Assembly (NCBI RefSeq): GCF_003751305.1
Contig: NZ_RJKV01000002.1
Location: 310,001 to 374,000 of the forward strand
Direction: 5' to 3'
Source of the DNA: Stenotrophomonas rhizophila
GTDB taxonomy: Bacteria > Pseudomonadota > Gammaproteobacteria > Xanthomonadales > Xanthomonadaceae
Length of the DNA stretch: 64,000 nucleotides
Both the position numbers and the translations under genes were made by a program. Shown in pieces: positions 20,713 through 30,637 of the stretch (positions are counted from its first letter, which is position 1; each line of letters starts with the position of its first letter). Under the pieces are notes generated by a model. It did no database searches. It was not told where the DNA came from and was given only the letters and a program-made list of their open reading frames with translations.

Positions 20713-22080
20713 TCAGGTCAACGCGATCGACTTGTTCTTGCGTTCGGCCAGGCGCTTTTCCAGGTAGTGGATGTTCTGTCCACCGGCCTGGAAGCCCTTG
20801 TCGCGCATGATGCGCTGCTGCAGCGCGACGTTGGTCTTGATGCCGTCCACGACCAGCTCGCTCAGCGCCACGCGCATGCGCGCGATCGCGGTCTCGCGAT
20901 CCGGGCCGTGCACGATCAGCTTACCGATCATCGAGTCATAGTTCGGCGGCACGCGGTAACCACTGTAGATGTGGGTATCCACACGCACACCGGGGCCACC
21001 CGGCGGATGGAACGCGGTGATCTGGCCCGGGCTCGGCACGAAGGTCTCGGCGTCTTCGGCGTTGATGCGGCACTCGATTGCGTGACCGGTCAGCACCACG
21101 TCGCTCTGCTTGATGGTCAGCTTCTGGCCGGCAGCGATGCGCAGCTGCTCGCAGACCAGATCGATGCCCGTCACCATCTCCGTCACCGGATGTTCCACCT
21201 GCACGCGGGTGTTCATCTCGATGAAGTAGAAGCGGCCGCCTTCGAACAGGAACTCGAAGGTGCCCGCGCCGCGGTAGCCGATGCGGATGCAGGCTTCCAC
21301 GCAGACCTTGCCGATCTCATCGCGCAACTCGGCGGTGATGCCCGGTGCCGGCGCTTCTTCCACCACCTTCTGGTGGCGGCGCTGCATGGAGCAGTCGCGT
21401 TCACCGAGGTGGATGGCATTGCCCTGGCCGTCGGCGAGCACCTGGATTTCCACGTGACGCGGATTTTCCAGGAACTTCTCCATGTAGACCTGATCGTTGC
21501 TGAAAGCGGCCTTGGCTTCGGACTTGGTGGTCTCGATGGCCGCCTTCAACGAGGCTTCGGCATGCACCACGCGCATGCCACGGCCGCCACCGCCACCGGA
21601 GGCCTTGATGATGACCGGGTAGCCGATCTCACGGGCGATCTTGGTGTTGGCCACGATGTCGTCGGTCAGCGGACCGCCCGAGCCGGGCACGCACGGCACG
21701 CCGGCGGCCTTCATCGCGCGGATCGCTTCCACCTTGTCGCCCATCAGGCGGATGGTGTCGGCCTTGGGGCCGATGAAGATGAAACCGGATTCTTCCACGC
21801 GCTCGGCGAAGTCGGCGTTCTCCGACAGGAAGCCGTAGCCCGGGTGAATGGCCTGGGCGTCGGTGACTTCCGCCGCAGCGATCAGGGCCGGGATGTTGAG
21901 GTAGCTCTCCGAGGACGGTGCCGGACCGATGCAGACCGACTCGTCGGCCATGGCCACGTGCTTGAGGTTGCGGTCGACCGTGGAATGCACAGCCACCGTG
22001 CGGATGCCCAGGGTATGGCACGCGCGCAGGATGCGCAGCGCGATCTCCCCTCGGTTGGCAATAACGACTTTGTCGAGCAT
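20713..22080 (-). CDS. accC: Biotin carboxylase subunit of acetyl-CoA carboxylase
   Basis: AccC carboxylates biotin on AccB with ATP and bicarbonate, the first half of malonyl-CoA synthesis. The 455-residue protein starts '[20 protein letters not shown]' and has '[16 protein letters not shown]', the ATP-grasp glycine loop '[14 protein letters not shown]', '[18 protein letters not shown]' and the catalytic '[18 protein letters not shown]'. Length is normal. It starts 10 bases after accB in one operon. Confidence 0.98.
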   Translation of the reverse strand: MLDKVVIANRGEIALRILRACHTLGIRTVAVHSTVDRNLKHVAMADESVCIGPAPSSESYLNIPALIAAAEVTDAQAIHPGYGFLSENADFAERVEESGFIFIGPKADTIRLMGDKVEAIRAMKAAGVPCVPGSGGPLTDDIVANTKIAREIGYPVIIKASGGGGGRGMRVVHAEASLKAAIETTKSEAKAAFSNDQVYMEKFLENPRHVEIQVLADGQGNAIHLGERDCSMQRRHQKVVEEAPAPGITAELRDEIGKVCVEACIRIGYRGAGTFEFLFEGGRFYFIEMNTRVQVEHPVTEMVTGIDLVCEQLRIAAGQKLTIKQSDVVLTGHAIECRINAEDAETFVPSPGQITAFHPPGGPGVRVDTHIYSGYRVPPNYDSMIGKLIVHGPDRETAIARMRVALSELVVDGIKTNVALQQRIMRDKGFQAGGQNIHYLEKRLAERKNKSIALT

Positions 22081-22090
22081 GGACTAATCC

Positions 22091-22579
22091 TTAGCCGATC
22101 ACGAACAGCGGCTGGTCGAATTCGACCGGCTGGCCGTTTTCGCCCAGGATGGCGACGATGGTGCCGGAGACATCGGCTTCGATCGGGTTGAACATCTTCA
22201 TCGCTTCGATGATCGCCAGCGTTTCACCGGCCTTGACCGCCTGGCCGACCGACACGAAGGCCGGCTTGTCCGGCGAGGACGACGAATAGAAGGTGCCGAC
22301 CATCGGTGCGCGCAGGACGTGGCCATCCGGCAGGGCGTTGCCGGCCTTGGCGGTGCCACCGGTGGAGGCCTCGGTCGGTGACTGCATCGGCATCGCCGGG
22401 GCAGCGGCCTGGACCGGTGCCGGGGCCATCATCATCTGCGGCTGGGCCTGCACCATGCCGTAGCCGGAGACGGGCGCGCGCGACAGGCGCACGGACTCTT
22501 CGCCTTCCTTGATTTCGATTTCGGCGAGGTTCGACTCTTCCAGCAGGTCGATCAGTTTCTTGATTTTGCGGAGATCCAT
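22091..22579 (-). CDS. accB: Biotin carboxyl carrier protein of acetyl-CoA carboxylase
   Basis: A 162-residue BCCP. The N-terminus '[17 protein letters not shown]' is the AccB dimerisation/complex region, followed by a Pro/Ala/Met-rich linker (about 40-85). The biotinyl domain has the '[19 protein letters not shown]' thumb and the biotinylation site 'EAMKM' with Lys128. An AAGAGG ribosome site precedes ATG 22579. It is co-transcribed with accC. Confidence 0.98.
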   Translation of the reverse strand: MDLRKIKKLIDLLEESNLAEIEIKEGEESVRLSRAPVSGYGMVQAQPQMMMAPAPVQAAAPAMPMQSPTEASTGGTAKAGNALPDGHVLRAPMVGTFYSSSSPDKPAFVSVGQAVKAGETLAIIEAMKMFNPIEADVSGTIVAILGENGQPVEFDQPLFVIG

Positions 22580-22633
22580 AGGGGCCTCTTTGGCTCGTGG
22601 TGTCAGTGTGGTGGGAAGCGCGATGCGCTCGGG

Positions 22634-23056
22634 TCAAAGCAATTCGTAGAAATCGCGCAGCTGCCGCGTACGGTCGCGCGCGAGGGTGGTGAGGCAGCGC
22701 ATCTGCGCGCCATTGCGCGAGGTGCCATCGGCGTTGAAGGCGTAGACCGCATCGCAATCGTGATCGCGCAGCTGCACCCACGCGCGCTGGGCCAGGATCA
22801 GCTGCTTTTCCGCATCGGCGCAGTGCGTGCAGGCGCCTTCGGCCGCCTGGCTGCGCAACTGCTGACGCGCCTGGGCGTACACCGCGTTCAATTCGGTATC
22901 GGCCTCGCTGGCCACATCCGAGGCGCACAGATCCGATTCCATGGTGCCGCTCGGCTGCGCGCAGTCGATGCCTTCCGCGCTGCGATCAGCGGCGATGGCG
23001 GCGCCACACAGGCAGCCCCACAGCGCGACGCTGGCGAGGACACGCGGCAGCGTCAT
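22634..23056 (-). CDS. Secreted DUF1311/LprI-like protein
   Basis: A 140-residue protein with signal 'PRVLASVALWGCLCGAAIAAD'. The mature domain has Cys residues and the pattern 'LNAVYAQARQQL....LILAQRAWVQLRDHDCDAVYAF', typical of DUF1311/LprI-like domains, some of which bind lysozyme. The ATG at 23056 overlaps the aroQ stop in TGATG, so it is coupled to aroQ. Lysozyme inhibition is only one possible role. Its presence between aroQ and accB is an addition to the usual order. Confidence 0.8.
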   Translation of the reverse strand: MTLPRVLASVALWGCLCGAAIAADRSAEGIDCAQPSGTMESDLCASDVASEADTELNAVYAQARQQLRSQAAEGACTHCADAEKQLILAQRAWVQLRDHDCDAVYAFNADGTSRNGAQMRCLTTLARDRTRQLRDFYELL

Positions 23057-23505
23057 CACGCGGAGGTGGCCGCCAGCCGGGTCAGCGCTGCATCCATCGC
23101 ATAGCGATAGCTGTCCGCCCCGAACCCACAGATCACCCCGACCGCCTTGTCGCTGAAATAGCTGTGCTGGCGGAAGGGCTCGCGCGCATGCGGATTGGAG
23201 AGGTGGATCTCGATGAACGGCACGTCCACCGCGGCCAGCGCATCGCGCAGGGCCACCGAGGTGTGGGTGAACGCTGCCGGGTTGATCAGGATGAAGGCGG
23301 TGCCGTCTTCACGGGCGGCCTGCACCCGATCCACCAGCACGTGCTCGGCATTGGACTGCAGGCTCTCCACGGCATGGCCGGCGGCCTGCGCCTGGGCCAG
23401 CAGGGCCTGGTCGATCTGCGCCAGCGTGGTGTGCCCATAGACCCCCGGCTCGCGCGTGCCGAGCAGGTTGAGGTTGGGGCCATGCAGGACCAGCAGTTTC
23501 GCCAT
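23056..23505 (-). CDS. aroQ: Type II 3-dehydroquinate dehydratase
   Basis: AroQ dehydrates 3-dehydroquinate in the shikimate pathway. The 149-residue protein starts '[22 protein letters not shown]' (catalytic Tyr at about residue 23) and has '[15 protein letters not shown]', '[20 protein letters not shown]' and '[23 protein letters not shown]', all type II hallmarks. It opens the operon aroQ-DUF1311-accB-accC. Confidence 0.97.
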   Translation of the reverse strand: MAKLLVLHGPNLNLLGTREPGVYGHTTLAQIDQALLAQAQAAGHAVESLQSNAEHVLVDRVQAAREDGTAFILINPAAFTHTSVALRDALAAVDVPFIEIHLSNPHAREPFRQHSYFSDKAVGVICGFGADSYRYAMDAALTRLAATSA

Positions 23506-23996
23506 GGGTGCCGAACAACAGGAAAGGGCGGAGTCTGGCGGAACTGGTGGATCGTGTCCAGTTCGACGAAGTTACGCGTGTTTCAAGCGTATGTTTGAAA
23601 ATTGAGCGGGACCGTTGCGGTAGCACGATGTCCGCAGGCTGTGCTGCCTCGGGCGCCGCGGCGGAGACACTTGGAACTGGCTAGCCACGCAGTCCCCCAA
23701 ACAGCATCGGACCGACGCTACAGGTTCAGGCAACGTGGCCGATATCTCCGCATGGCGCGCAAAGCGCGTGCCCGATCGGCCGGTGGGATGGCCGGCTCGG
23801 CGACCCTGTGTAGTTCGTGGCGGTCACGGGTGGAACAGAGATTGCAGGGCGTGACCTGCCTGGAAGGAACCGGGCAGCGGTAGGGGAAGGATCACAACTA
23901 TCCAGGCGGGCAGTCGATCTTGGGGTACTCCCGGGGCGGTTGTGCTGTTTTCGGCCTTTTCCAGGAAAGGCACTACAAGGCAACAAGGGGTGTCGT
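23506..23996. other. Divergent promoter region between aroQ and the autotransporter gene
   Basis: About 490 bases with no supported gene. A nested structure lies at 23720-23809: outer ACAGG/CCTGT, an exact 7-bp pair GGCCGAT (23737-23743)/ATCGGCC (23775-23781), and an inner GC-rich hairpin around GCGCAAAGCGC. A second small hairpin, GCCTTT/AAAGGC (23954-23971), lies just before the ribosome site AAGGGG (23985-23990). Promoters for both flanking genes must lie here, but I could not assign them. Confidence 0.5.
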
Positions 23997-26900
23997 GTGT
24001 CGTTGATCGTGTCTGCCTGCCGGGCCGCTGGTGTGTGTCCCAAATCCCAACAGCGTCGCACTCTGCGTCGCCTCACCCTGTTCGCCGCAGCGTTCTGCGG
24101 CCTTGCTGCAACCGCGCCTGCGATGGCGGCGCTATCCAGTGGCTGCCAGGCGATTCAAACCTACTGGGGTGGTGGAGTCACCATCAACACGCCTTCCGTA
24201 GATCGTTTCGAAGGTCCCTATGCAGTTGCTGCCGGGGAGCGGCTCCACTATGTCGTCACTTCAGCGGGAAGCACAAATACCAGCAATGCCAACAATGGCG
24301 GTGGCGGTGGTTTTGCGATCTATGATGACGGCAAGCTCACGGACGTAGGTGAGCAGTATGCGGCGCAGAACAATGAGTTGAATCTCAATGCCACCCATGT
24401 GGTGCCGGCTGACGCCAGTGACTATGTCGTCTATCTGTGGTCGGGAGGAGGCGGTGGAACGTTCACCGCCACGGTGAGCTGCGGAGCTCCGTTGCCGCCC
24501 ACGGTGAGCGACGCACGCATCAGCATCAGTGGCGGGACCGGTACCGGCGGCGCGTACAAGATCGGCGATACCGTCACTGCGACCTGGAACAACAGTGCGA
24601 GTGGCGACACCAATGCCGGCGTGAGCGCGGTGACCGTCGACTTCAGCCAGTTCGGGGGTGGTTCGGCCGTCGCGGCCATCAACAGTGCCGGCATCTGGAC
24701 GGCGACCTATACCCTCACGGTCGGAGTCATCGACGTCGCCAACCGCAACGTCAGCGTGACCGCGACCAATAGCGGTGGCAGCACCACCCGTGCGGACACC
24801 ACCAATGCCACGGTGGATACCATCGCCCCGACGTTGACCAATGCAAACATCAACATCAGCGGTGCGTCGGGAACTGGTGGTGCCTACAAACTCGGCGACA
24901 CCGTCACTGCCGTCTGGAACAACACGGCGGGCGGGGATAACAATACCGATACGATCAGCGCAGTCAGCGTGAACTTCAGCCAGTTCGGTGGCGGCGCCGC
25001 TGTCACCGCCGTCAACAGCAGCGGCGTCTGGACGGCAACCTATACGATCGTCGGTGGCGCCATCAATGGTGTCAGCAACCGCAACGTCACCTTGACCGCG
25101 ACGGACAACGCCGGCAACACCACCACCACGGCCGATACCAGCAACGCGACGGTCGACAATCGCATTCCTTCGGTCAACAGCATCGCGCCGATGGGATCCC
25201 CCGCCGCAAGCGACGCGGCGATGGCATTCACGGTGACCTTCGATGAGACGGTGTCGAATGTGTCCACGGACGATTTCACACTCGTCGGCACGGGCAGTGC
25301 CAGCGGCAGTATCGTGAGTGTGTCGGCGAGTTCCGGGACATCGGTCAACGTCAACGTTGGCAGCATCGCGGGTTCGGGGACGCTCAAGGTCGATCTCAAT
25401 GGTGCGACGGACATTGCCGATGCCGCGGGCAACACGGGTGTTGGGCCTTACCTGTCGGGTGTGAACCACACCGTGGCGATGCCTGCCGCTCCCGGCGCGC
25501 CGGTCATCGGAGCAGCAACGCCTGGCGATGCCCAGGTATCCGTGGCCTTCACCGCGCCGGCCGATAATGGCGGCTCGGCGATCACCGGCTATCTGGTGAC
25601 CGCGAGCCCAGGCGGTGCCACCGCAGGTGGCAATGGATTCACCACGTCACCCATCGTGGTCTCAGGCCTCACCAACGGCACCGCCTATACGTTCGACGTG
25701 AAGGCGATCAACGCAACCGGCACTGGCGCAGCCTCCGGCGCGACCAGCGCGGTGACGCCGAAGGGCAACCAGTCCATCACGTTCGCCAATCCGGGCACTC
25801 AGACCATGGGCACGTCGCCAGCGCTCTCGGCGACGGCAAGCTCGGGACTCGTTCCTGTGTTCAGTTCGTCCACTGGCGGGGTGTGCACCATCAGCTCGGG
25901 TGGCACGCTGACCTTCGTCAGTGCCGGCGTGTGCACGATCGACGCCGATCAGGCGGGTAGTCCCGCATGGAATGCGGCTACCACGGTGACGCAGACCTTC
26001 ACCATCAATGCGGTGGTGCCAGGTGCGCCGACCATCGGCACGGCCACCGCCGGCAACACCCAGGCCACGGTCACGTTCGCCGCACCGTCCTTTACGGGGG
26101 GGGAGCCCATCACCGTTTACACGGTGGCAGCCAACCCGGGCGGGGTCACTGCGACCGGCGCCGGTTCACCAGTCACGTTGACCGGCTTGACCAACGGCGT
26201 GGCTTACACCTTCACTGTCACCGCGAGCAATGCAGCCGGTACAGGTGACGCATCGGCGGCGTCCAACAGTGTGATGCCTGCAGCGCCGCAGACCATCACC
26301 TTCAACAACCCCGGCACGCAGAACTTCGGCACCACGCCGACGCTGACCGCCACCTCCAGCGCTGGTGCCGGCTATACGATCAGCTTCGGATCCGCCACCT
26401 CCGGAGTGTGTACGATCACGTCCGGCGGCGCGCTGACGTTCCTTTCCGCTGGTACCTGCACCATCAACGCCGACCAGGGCGGCGATGGCAGCTATCTGGC
26501 TGCGCCCCAGGCAAGTCAGTCATTCACTGTCGCTCCGGTTGTGCCGGGCGCCCCTCCCGCTCCGTCGGCCACTGCCGGTGATACCCAGGTCAGCATCGCG
26601 TTCGTGCCGCCTGTGTTCACCGGCGGCGCCAGCATCACCGGCTACACGGTCACCGTCAGTCCGGCCGATGTCGCCCCTGTGAATGGAGCGAGCTCGCCAA
26701 TGGTGGTTACCGGGTTGACCAACGGGGTCGCGTATACCTTTACGGTCACGGCAGACAATGCCGCCGGCGCGGGTCCGTCCTCGACGGCTTCCAGCGCGGT
26801 AACCCCCAAGGCCGCGCAGCTCATCACGTTCAACAACCCGGGAACGCAGAACTTCGGCACAACGCCGACCTTTACCGCCACGGCGGATTCCGGACTGACC

Positions 26901-29834
26901 CCGACGTTCACTTCGTCCACGACCGGGGTGTGCACGATCACTACCGGCGGCATGCTGACCTTCGTGGGTGCAGGTACCTGTACCCTGCATGCCGACCAGG
27001 CCGGCAATGGCAGCTATCTGCCGGCGGCTCAGGTCACCCGAACGTTTACGGTCAATGCAGTTGTCCCCGCCGCGCCGGACATCGGCACCGCGACGGTCAT
27101 CGGCGCCGGTCAGGTAAGCGTGACATTCACCGCACCCGGCAACGATGGAGGCGCGCCGGTCAGTGGATACACCGCCACCGCGATGCCTGGCGGTGCCACC
27201 GTCGCGGGGAGCGGCTCGCCGCTCACCTTCAACGGCCTGACGCCGGGTGTCACTTACACCTTCACCGTGACCGCCACCAACAGCGCCGGTACGGGTTCGG
27301 CTTCAGCAGCCTCCAATGCAGTCACGCCGGCCCCGGCCCTGGTTGCCGGTCCTACCACGGCCACCGTTGCCTACGGTGCGGCGGCAACTACGATCACGCT
27401 GCCGATCACAGGTACACCGACCGCTGTAGCCATGGTGAGCGCCCCCAGCCATGGCACGGCGACGGTCAACGGCATGGATATCGAGTACGTGCCGGCCGTG
27501 GGCTATGCAGGTCCGGACAGCTTCACCTACCGCGCCAGCGATGCCTACACCACCTCCGCAGCGGCTGCGGTGGATATCACGGTGTCCGCACCGACGCTGT
27601 CGCTGGATCCTGCTTCGCTGGCGTCCATCACGGCCAGCAATGCCTACCGTCACGTCCTGTCGGCCAGCGGCGGTACCGGTCCGTACGTTTATGCGGTCTC
27701 CGGTGGCGCGTTGCCGGCCGGCGTGCAGTTGTCGCCCGGCGGCGAGCTGTTCGGTACCCCGAACGGAGCAGGCTCCTTCAGCTTTACGGTGTTGGTGACT
27801 GACAGCAGCACCGGCACGGGTCCGTTCACCGCGAGCCGCAGCTATACCCTAGTGGTGGATGCGCCGACCCTGATGCTGGACCAGCCGCAGCTGCCGCCCG
27901 CCGATGGCGGGCAGGACTATCGGCAGCGCCTGACCGCCAGTGGCGGGACAGCACCCTACCGCTTTGCGCTGCGTTCCGGCAGCCTGCCGCCAGGGCTGTT
28001 GCTCGCCGAATCCGGGGACATCTCCGGTGAAGCTACGTCCGCCGGTACCTTCGATTTCGACGTGGAGGTGACCGACGCCAATGGCTTCAGTGGTCAGCGT
28101 AGTTACCGGTTCGTGGTGGCGGCGGCCGTACAGACCATCACCGGCTTCACCGCAACGCCGGCCGATCCCGTCTACAGCGCGGGCGGCAGCTTCCGTGTCG
28201 CCGCCACTGGCGGTGACTCCGGCAATCCCATTGTGTTTGCCAGCACAACCCCTTCGGTGTGCGCTGTGCAGAGCGACACGGTGACGATGGTATCCGCCGG
28301 TCGCTGCGTGCTGACCGCCAATCAGGCCGGCGACACATTGCGTGCCGCCGCAACCCAGCTGCAGCTGGAGGTGAACATCAGCATGGCCACCCCGGTGATC
28401 ACCTGGCAGGACGATCTGAGCAAGGTGTATGGCGAATCGGACTTTGAGCTTGCCCTGCCGCAGAGCACCAGCCCCGGCGCGTTCACCTTCAGCAGCTCCA
28501 ACATGGCCGTCGCCACGGTCAATGGCCGCAGGGTGACCGTAGTGGGTGAGGGCAGTACGGTGCTGACCGCTGCACAGGCGGCAAGCGGCAGCTACGCAGC
28601 AGCGTCGATCGAGGTCCGGCTGGTCGTGGCGGCGCGTCCTGATCCGACCGCCGATGCGCAGGTTGTCGGCACCTTGCAGGCGCAGGCCGATGCCAGCATC
28701 CGCTTTGCCCAGGTGCAGCAGGGCAACATCCGCGACCGCCTGCGCCAAGTGCGGGTTGGCAGCAATGCCTCCAGCTTCAACATCGCCCTGGCCTACGCAG
28801 GCGGCCTTGGTGTGCCGGGTATCTCGGTACCGCTGAACAGAGCAGCCGACAGCATGGTCAACGGTCTTCCGCGCCTGCCCGAGGGCTGGGGTGCATGGGC
28901 AGCCGGTACGGCGACCTTCGGCAAGGCCGGGCGCGGCAGCGGTGGATTCGACTTCAACACCGGCGGAATCACGGTTGGTGCGGATCGGGCCATCGGCGAG
29001 AACGTGCTGCTGGGACTTGCAGGCAGCTGGGGGCGACAGGACACCGACTTCAACAAGAGTCCGTCCAGCACCGATGCTGACCAGCGCTCGCTGGCCGTCT
29101 ACGGCCTGTGGCGCGCGGGCCAGCACGTGTTCTTCGACGGCATGCTGGCCAGCGGTCGGCTGGATTTCGATGTCAATCGCTGGAATGAGTTGGTCGACGC
29201 GTCGGCGCATGGCTCACGCCAGGGCGATCAGTGGTTCGGCTCACTTACGTTTGGTTACGAACATCGCAGTGCCGGCGGCACCACGCTGACCAGCTATGGC
29301 CGCTACGATGGGCACCGCGCGAGACTGGATGGCTATCGCGAGCATGGTCTGGATGCGTTCGATCTGACCTACGGTCGTCAGGACATTGACAACAGCAGTG
29401 TCGCGCTGGGCATCGAGGGCAACCATGCCTTCCAGGGCAAGCGCGTCAGCTGGCGTCCGCATTGGAACGTGGAGTATCGCAAGGCGCTGGAGAACCGCAG
29501 CGAAGCCACGATGAACTATGTGCAGCGCCCGAACGCGAGCGATTACGTCCTGGCGATGCGCAGCTACAACGACGATGCCTTGTCGATCGGCGCTGGCGTG
29601 GATCTGCAGCTGGACAGCGGCTGGATGTTCTCGCTGCTGCTCGGTCACGAGCAGGGTCGCAACAGCCTGCGCAGCAACAGCATCGGCGTGCAGGTGCGGT
29701 TTGGCGGGCAAGGCGGCGGAGTGTCGCAGGTGGATGCCGATGGCAGGGGGGCGCGTGAGTGCGCGCAGCAGCGTCATCGCGACGCCACCTCGCGTTGTGG
29801 CGATCCCCCGGCTGGGGTGCGCGGAGAGCGTTGA
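23997..29834 (+). CDS. Giant autotransporter with Ig/Fn3-like repeat passenger
   Basis: Start chosen at GTG 23997, six bases after AAGGGG, giving about 1,945 residues and a signal ending 'AAAFCGLAATAPAMAA'. The open frame runs to 23817 without a signal-like start. The passenger begins with a pre-peptidase-like region, then two Ig-like repeats with 'AVWNNTAGGDNN' and 'FSQFGGGAAV' (24500-25160). Several Fn3-type units follow ('GDTQVSVAFTPP....ITGYTV'), alternating with 'QTITFNNPGTQNFGT' modules (25480-27330), then cadherin/He_PIG-like domains ('LPPGLLLAESGDISGE'). The last 300 residues form an autotransporter barrel, with its final strand 'SIGVQVRF'. An extra 40-odd residues follow that Phe. 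Likely a surface adhesin. Confidence 0.85.
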   Translation: MSLIVSACRAAGVCPKSQQRRTLRRLTLFAAAFCGLAATAPAMAALSSGCQAIQTYWGGGVTINTPSVDRFEGPYAVAAGERLHYVVTSAGSTNTSNANNGGGGGFAIYDDGKLTDVGEQYAAQNNELNLNATHVVPADASDYVVYLWSGGGGGTFTATVSCGAPLPPTVSDARISISGGTGTGGAYKIGDTVTATWNNSASGDTNAGVSAVTVDFSQFGGGSAVAAINSAGIWTATYTLTVGVIDVANRNVSVTATNSGGSTTRADTTNATVDTIAPTLTNANINISGASGTGGAYKLGDTVTAVWNNTAGGDNNTDTISAVSVNFSQFGGGAAVTAVNSSGVWTATYTIVGGAINGVSNRNVTLTATDNAGNTTTTADTSNATVDNRIPSVNSIAPMGSPAASDAAMAFTVTFDETVSNVSTDDFTLVGTGSASGSIVSVSASSGTSVNVNVGSIAGSGTLKVDLNGATDIADAAGNTGVGPYLSGVNHTVAMPAAPGAPVIGAATPGDAQVSVAFTAPADNGGSAITGYLVTASPGGATAGGNGFTTSPIVVSGLTNGTAYTFDVKAINATGTGAASGATSAVTPKGNQSITFANPGTQTMGTSPALSATASSGLVPVFSSSTGGVCTISSGGTLTFVSAGVCTIDADQAGSPAWNAATTVTQTFTINAVVPGAPTIGTATAGNTQATVTFAAPSFTGGEPITVYTVAANPGGVTATGAGSPVTLTGLTNGVAYTFTVTASNAAGTGDASAASNSVMPAAPQTITFNNPGTQNFGTTPTLTATSSAGAGYTISFGSATSGVCTITSGGALTFLSAGTCTINADQGGDGSYLAAPQASQSFTVAPVVPGAPPAPSATAGDTQVSIAFVPPVFTGGASITGYTVTVSPADVAPVNGASSPMVVTGLTNGVAYTFTVTADNAAGAGPSSTASSAVTPKAAQLITFNNPGTQNFGTTPTFTATADSGLTPTFTSSTTGVCTITTGGMLTFVGAGTCTLHADQAGNGSYLPAAQVTRTFTVNAVVPAAPDIGTATVIGAGQVSVTFTAPGNDGGAPVSGYTATAMPGGATVAGSGSPLTFNGLTPGVTYTFTVTATNSAGTGSASAASNAVTPAPALVAGPTTATVAYGAAATTITLPITGTPTAVAMVSAPSHGTATVNGMDIEYVPAVGYAGPDSFTYRASDAYTTSAAAAVDITVSAPTLSLDPASLASITASNAYRHVLSASGGTGPYVYAVSGGALPAGVQLSPGGELFGTPNGAGSFSFTVLVTDSSTGTGPFTASRSYTLVVDAPTLMLDQPQLPPADGGQDYRQRLTASGGTAPYRFALRSGSLPPGLLLAESGDISGEATSAGTFDFDVEVTDANGFSGQRSYRFVVAAAVQTITGFTATPADPVYSAGGSFRVAATGGDSGNPIVFASTTPSVCAVQSDTVTMVSAGRCVLTANQAGDTLRAAATQLQLEVNISMATPVITWQDDLSKVYGESDFELALPQSTSPGAFTFSSSNMAVATVNGRRVTVVGEGSTVLTAAQAASGSYAAASIEVRLVVAARPDPTADAQVVGTLQAQADASIRFAQVQQGNIRDRLRQVRVGSNASSFNIALAYAGGLGVPGISVPLNRAADSMVNGLPRLPEGWGAWAAGTATFGKAGRGSGGFDFNTGGITVGADRAIGENVLLGLAGSWGRQDTDFNKSPSSTDADQRSLAVYGLWRAGQHVFFDGMLASGRLDFDVNRWNELVDASAHGSRQGDQWFGSLTFGYEHRSAGGTTLTSYGRYDGHRARLDGYREHGLDAFDLTYGRQDIDNSSVALGIEGNHAFQGKRVSWRPHWNVEYRKALENRSEATMNYVQRPNASDYVLAMRSYNDDALSIGAGVDLQLDSGWMFSLLLGHEQGRNSLRSNSIGVQVRFGGQGGGVSQVDADGRGARECAQQRHRDATSRCGDPPAGVRGER

Positions 29835-29859
29835 TCCTTCCGGCGGGCCATTGAGTTTC

Positions 29860-29883
29860 CGGGCACGTATGACAGCGTGCCCG
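29860..29883. terminator. Hairpin between autotransporter and ABM-domain genes
   Basis: CGGGCACG / TATGACAG / CGTGCCCG is an 8-bp perfect stem between convergent genes. It has no T-tract, so terminator function is plausible but unproven. Confidence 0.5.
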
Positions 29884-29885
29884 CT

Positions 29886-30617
29886 TCAGGGCATGTCGGT
29901 CGCATCGAAGAACATCCCGCCACGGCTCTTCAATGCGATGGTGCTCACCTCGCTGTGCCCCTTGTCCACCAGCATCTCCGCAGTCCGCTGCAGATAGTCC
30001 TTGAAGTGAGGCGTTTGCCGGTGCATGTCATACGCAGCCGCATCGGCATAGATCTCAAAGAAGATCCACTGCTCCGGATGATCCTGCCGTGTAACGGCAT
30101 ACATCGCCAGGACGCCCGGTTCGATCCGCATGGACTCGCGCATCTCCGCCGTGACGATCCGGGTGAATGCCGGTATATCCGCGGGTTTGACCGTCACATC
30201 GACCATCCGGACTTCCGGCGTGTTGCCGCGCTGCATGACCGAGAGACGGTCCGGCTTTTCGACAAGAAACACCGGTGTTGTTTCCGTCAGCTTCTTGTCG
30301 GCAACGAGCGGCTGCGTGGCGCGCAGAAAATCAGTGTAATGCGCGGTCGCAAGATGCGTCTTCAACGCGTCCGCATCCGCGTAGATTTCGAAGACGTACG
30401 CCACGCCCGGCCGCTGGCGATCAGTGACGGCGTGCATCGCCAGAACACCCGGCTCCGTCTGCAGGGAGGCGTCCATGTTGTGCCGGCCGGCAGCGTCGAA
30501 CGCTTCCTGCCGGCCAGGGTCGGTGTGCAGTTCGAACATGCGCACGATGGGCTGTGCGGCGACCTCGGTGCTTCCCAGTATTAGTGACGTCAGTATCAGT
30601 GCCTTCCAGCCGGTCAT
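29886..30617 (-). CDS. Exported protein with two ABM (quinol monooxygenase-like) domains
   Basis: A 243-residue protein from ATG 30617, with AGGAG six bases upstream; a TTG at 30641 is rejected. The signal is 'GWKALILTSLILGSTEVAAQ'. Two antibiotic-biosynthesis-monooxygenase-type domains follow. Domain 1 has 'FDAAGRHNMDASLQTEPGVLAMHAV' and 'YVFEIYADADALKTHLATAHY'; domain 2 has 'MRESMRIEPGVLAMYAVT' and 'IFFEIYADAAAYDMHRQTPHF'. YgiN-like relatives act on quinols or reactive carbonyls and are mostly cytoplasmic; this one looks exported. It follows the CMD-family gene, probably in one operon. Confidence 0.85.
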   Translation of the reverse strand: MTGWKALILTSLILGSTEVAAQPIVRMFELHTDPGRQEAFDAAGRHNMDASLQTEPGVLAMHAVTDRQRPGVAYVFEIYADADALKTHLATAHYTDFLRATQPLVADKKLTETTPVFLVEKPDRLSVMQRGNTPEVRMVDVTVKPADIPAFTRIVTAEMRESMRIEPGVLAMYAVTRQDHPEQWIFFEIYADAAAYDMHRQTPHFKDYLQRTAEMLVDKGHSEVSTIALKSRGGMFFDATDMP

Positions 30618-30637
30618 GGCCATCTCCTGTGCAAGGT

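Noticed and set aside
23720..23809. c-di-GMP-I (GEMM) riboswitch
   Set aside because: A GCGCAAAGCGC loop recalls the GEMM core, but the conserved AGGGCAAACC part and the tetraloop arrangement are missing. I keep only the structure itself as a finding.
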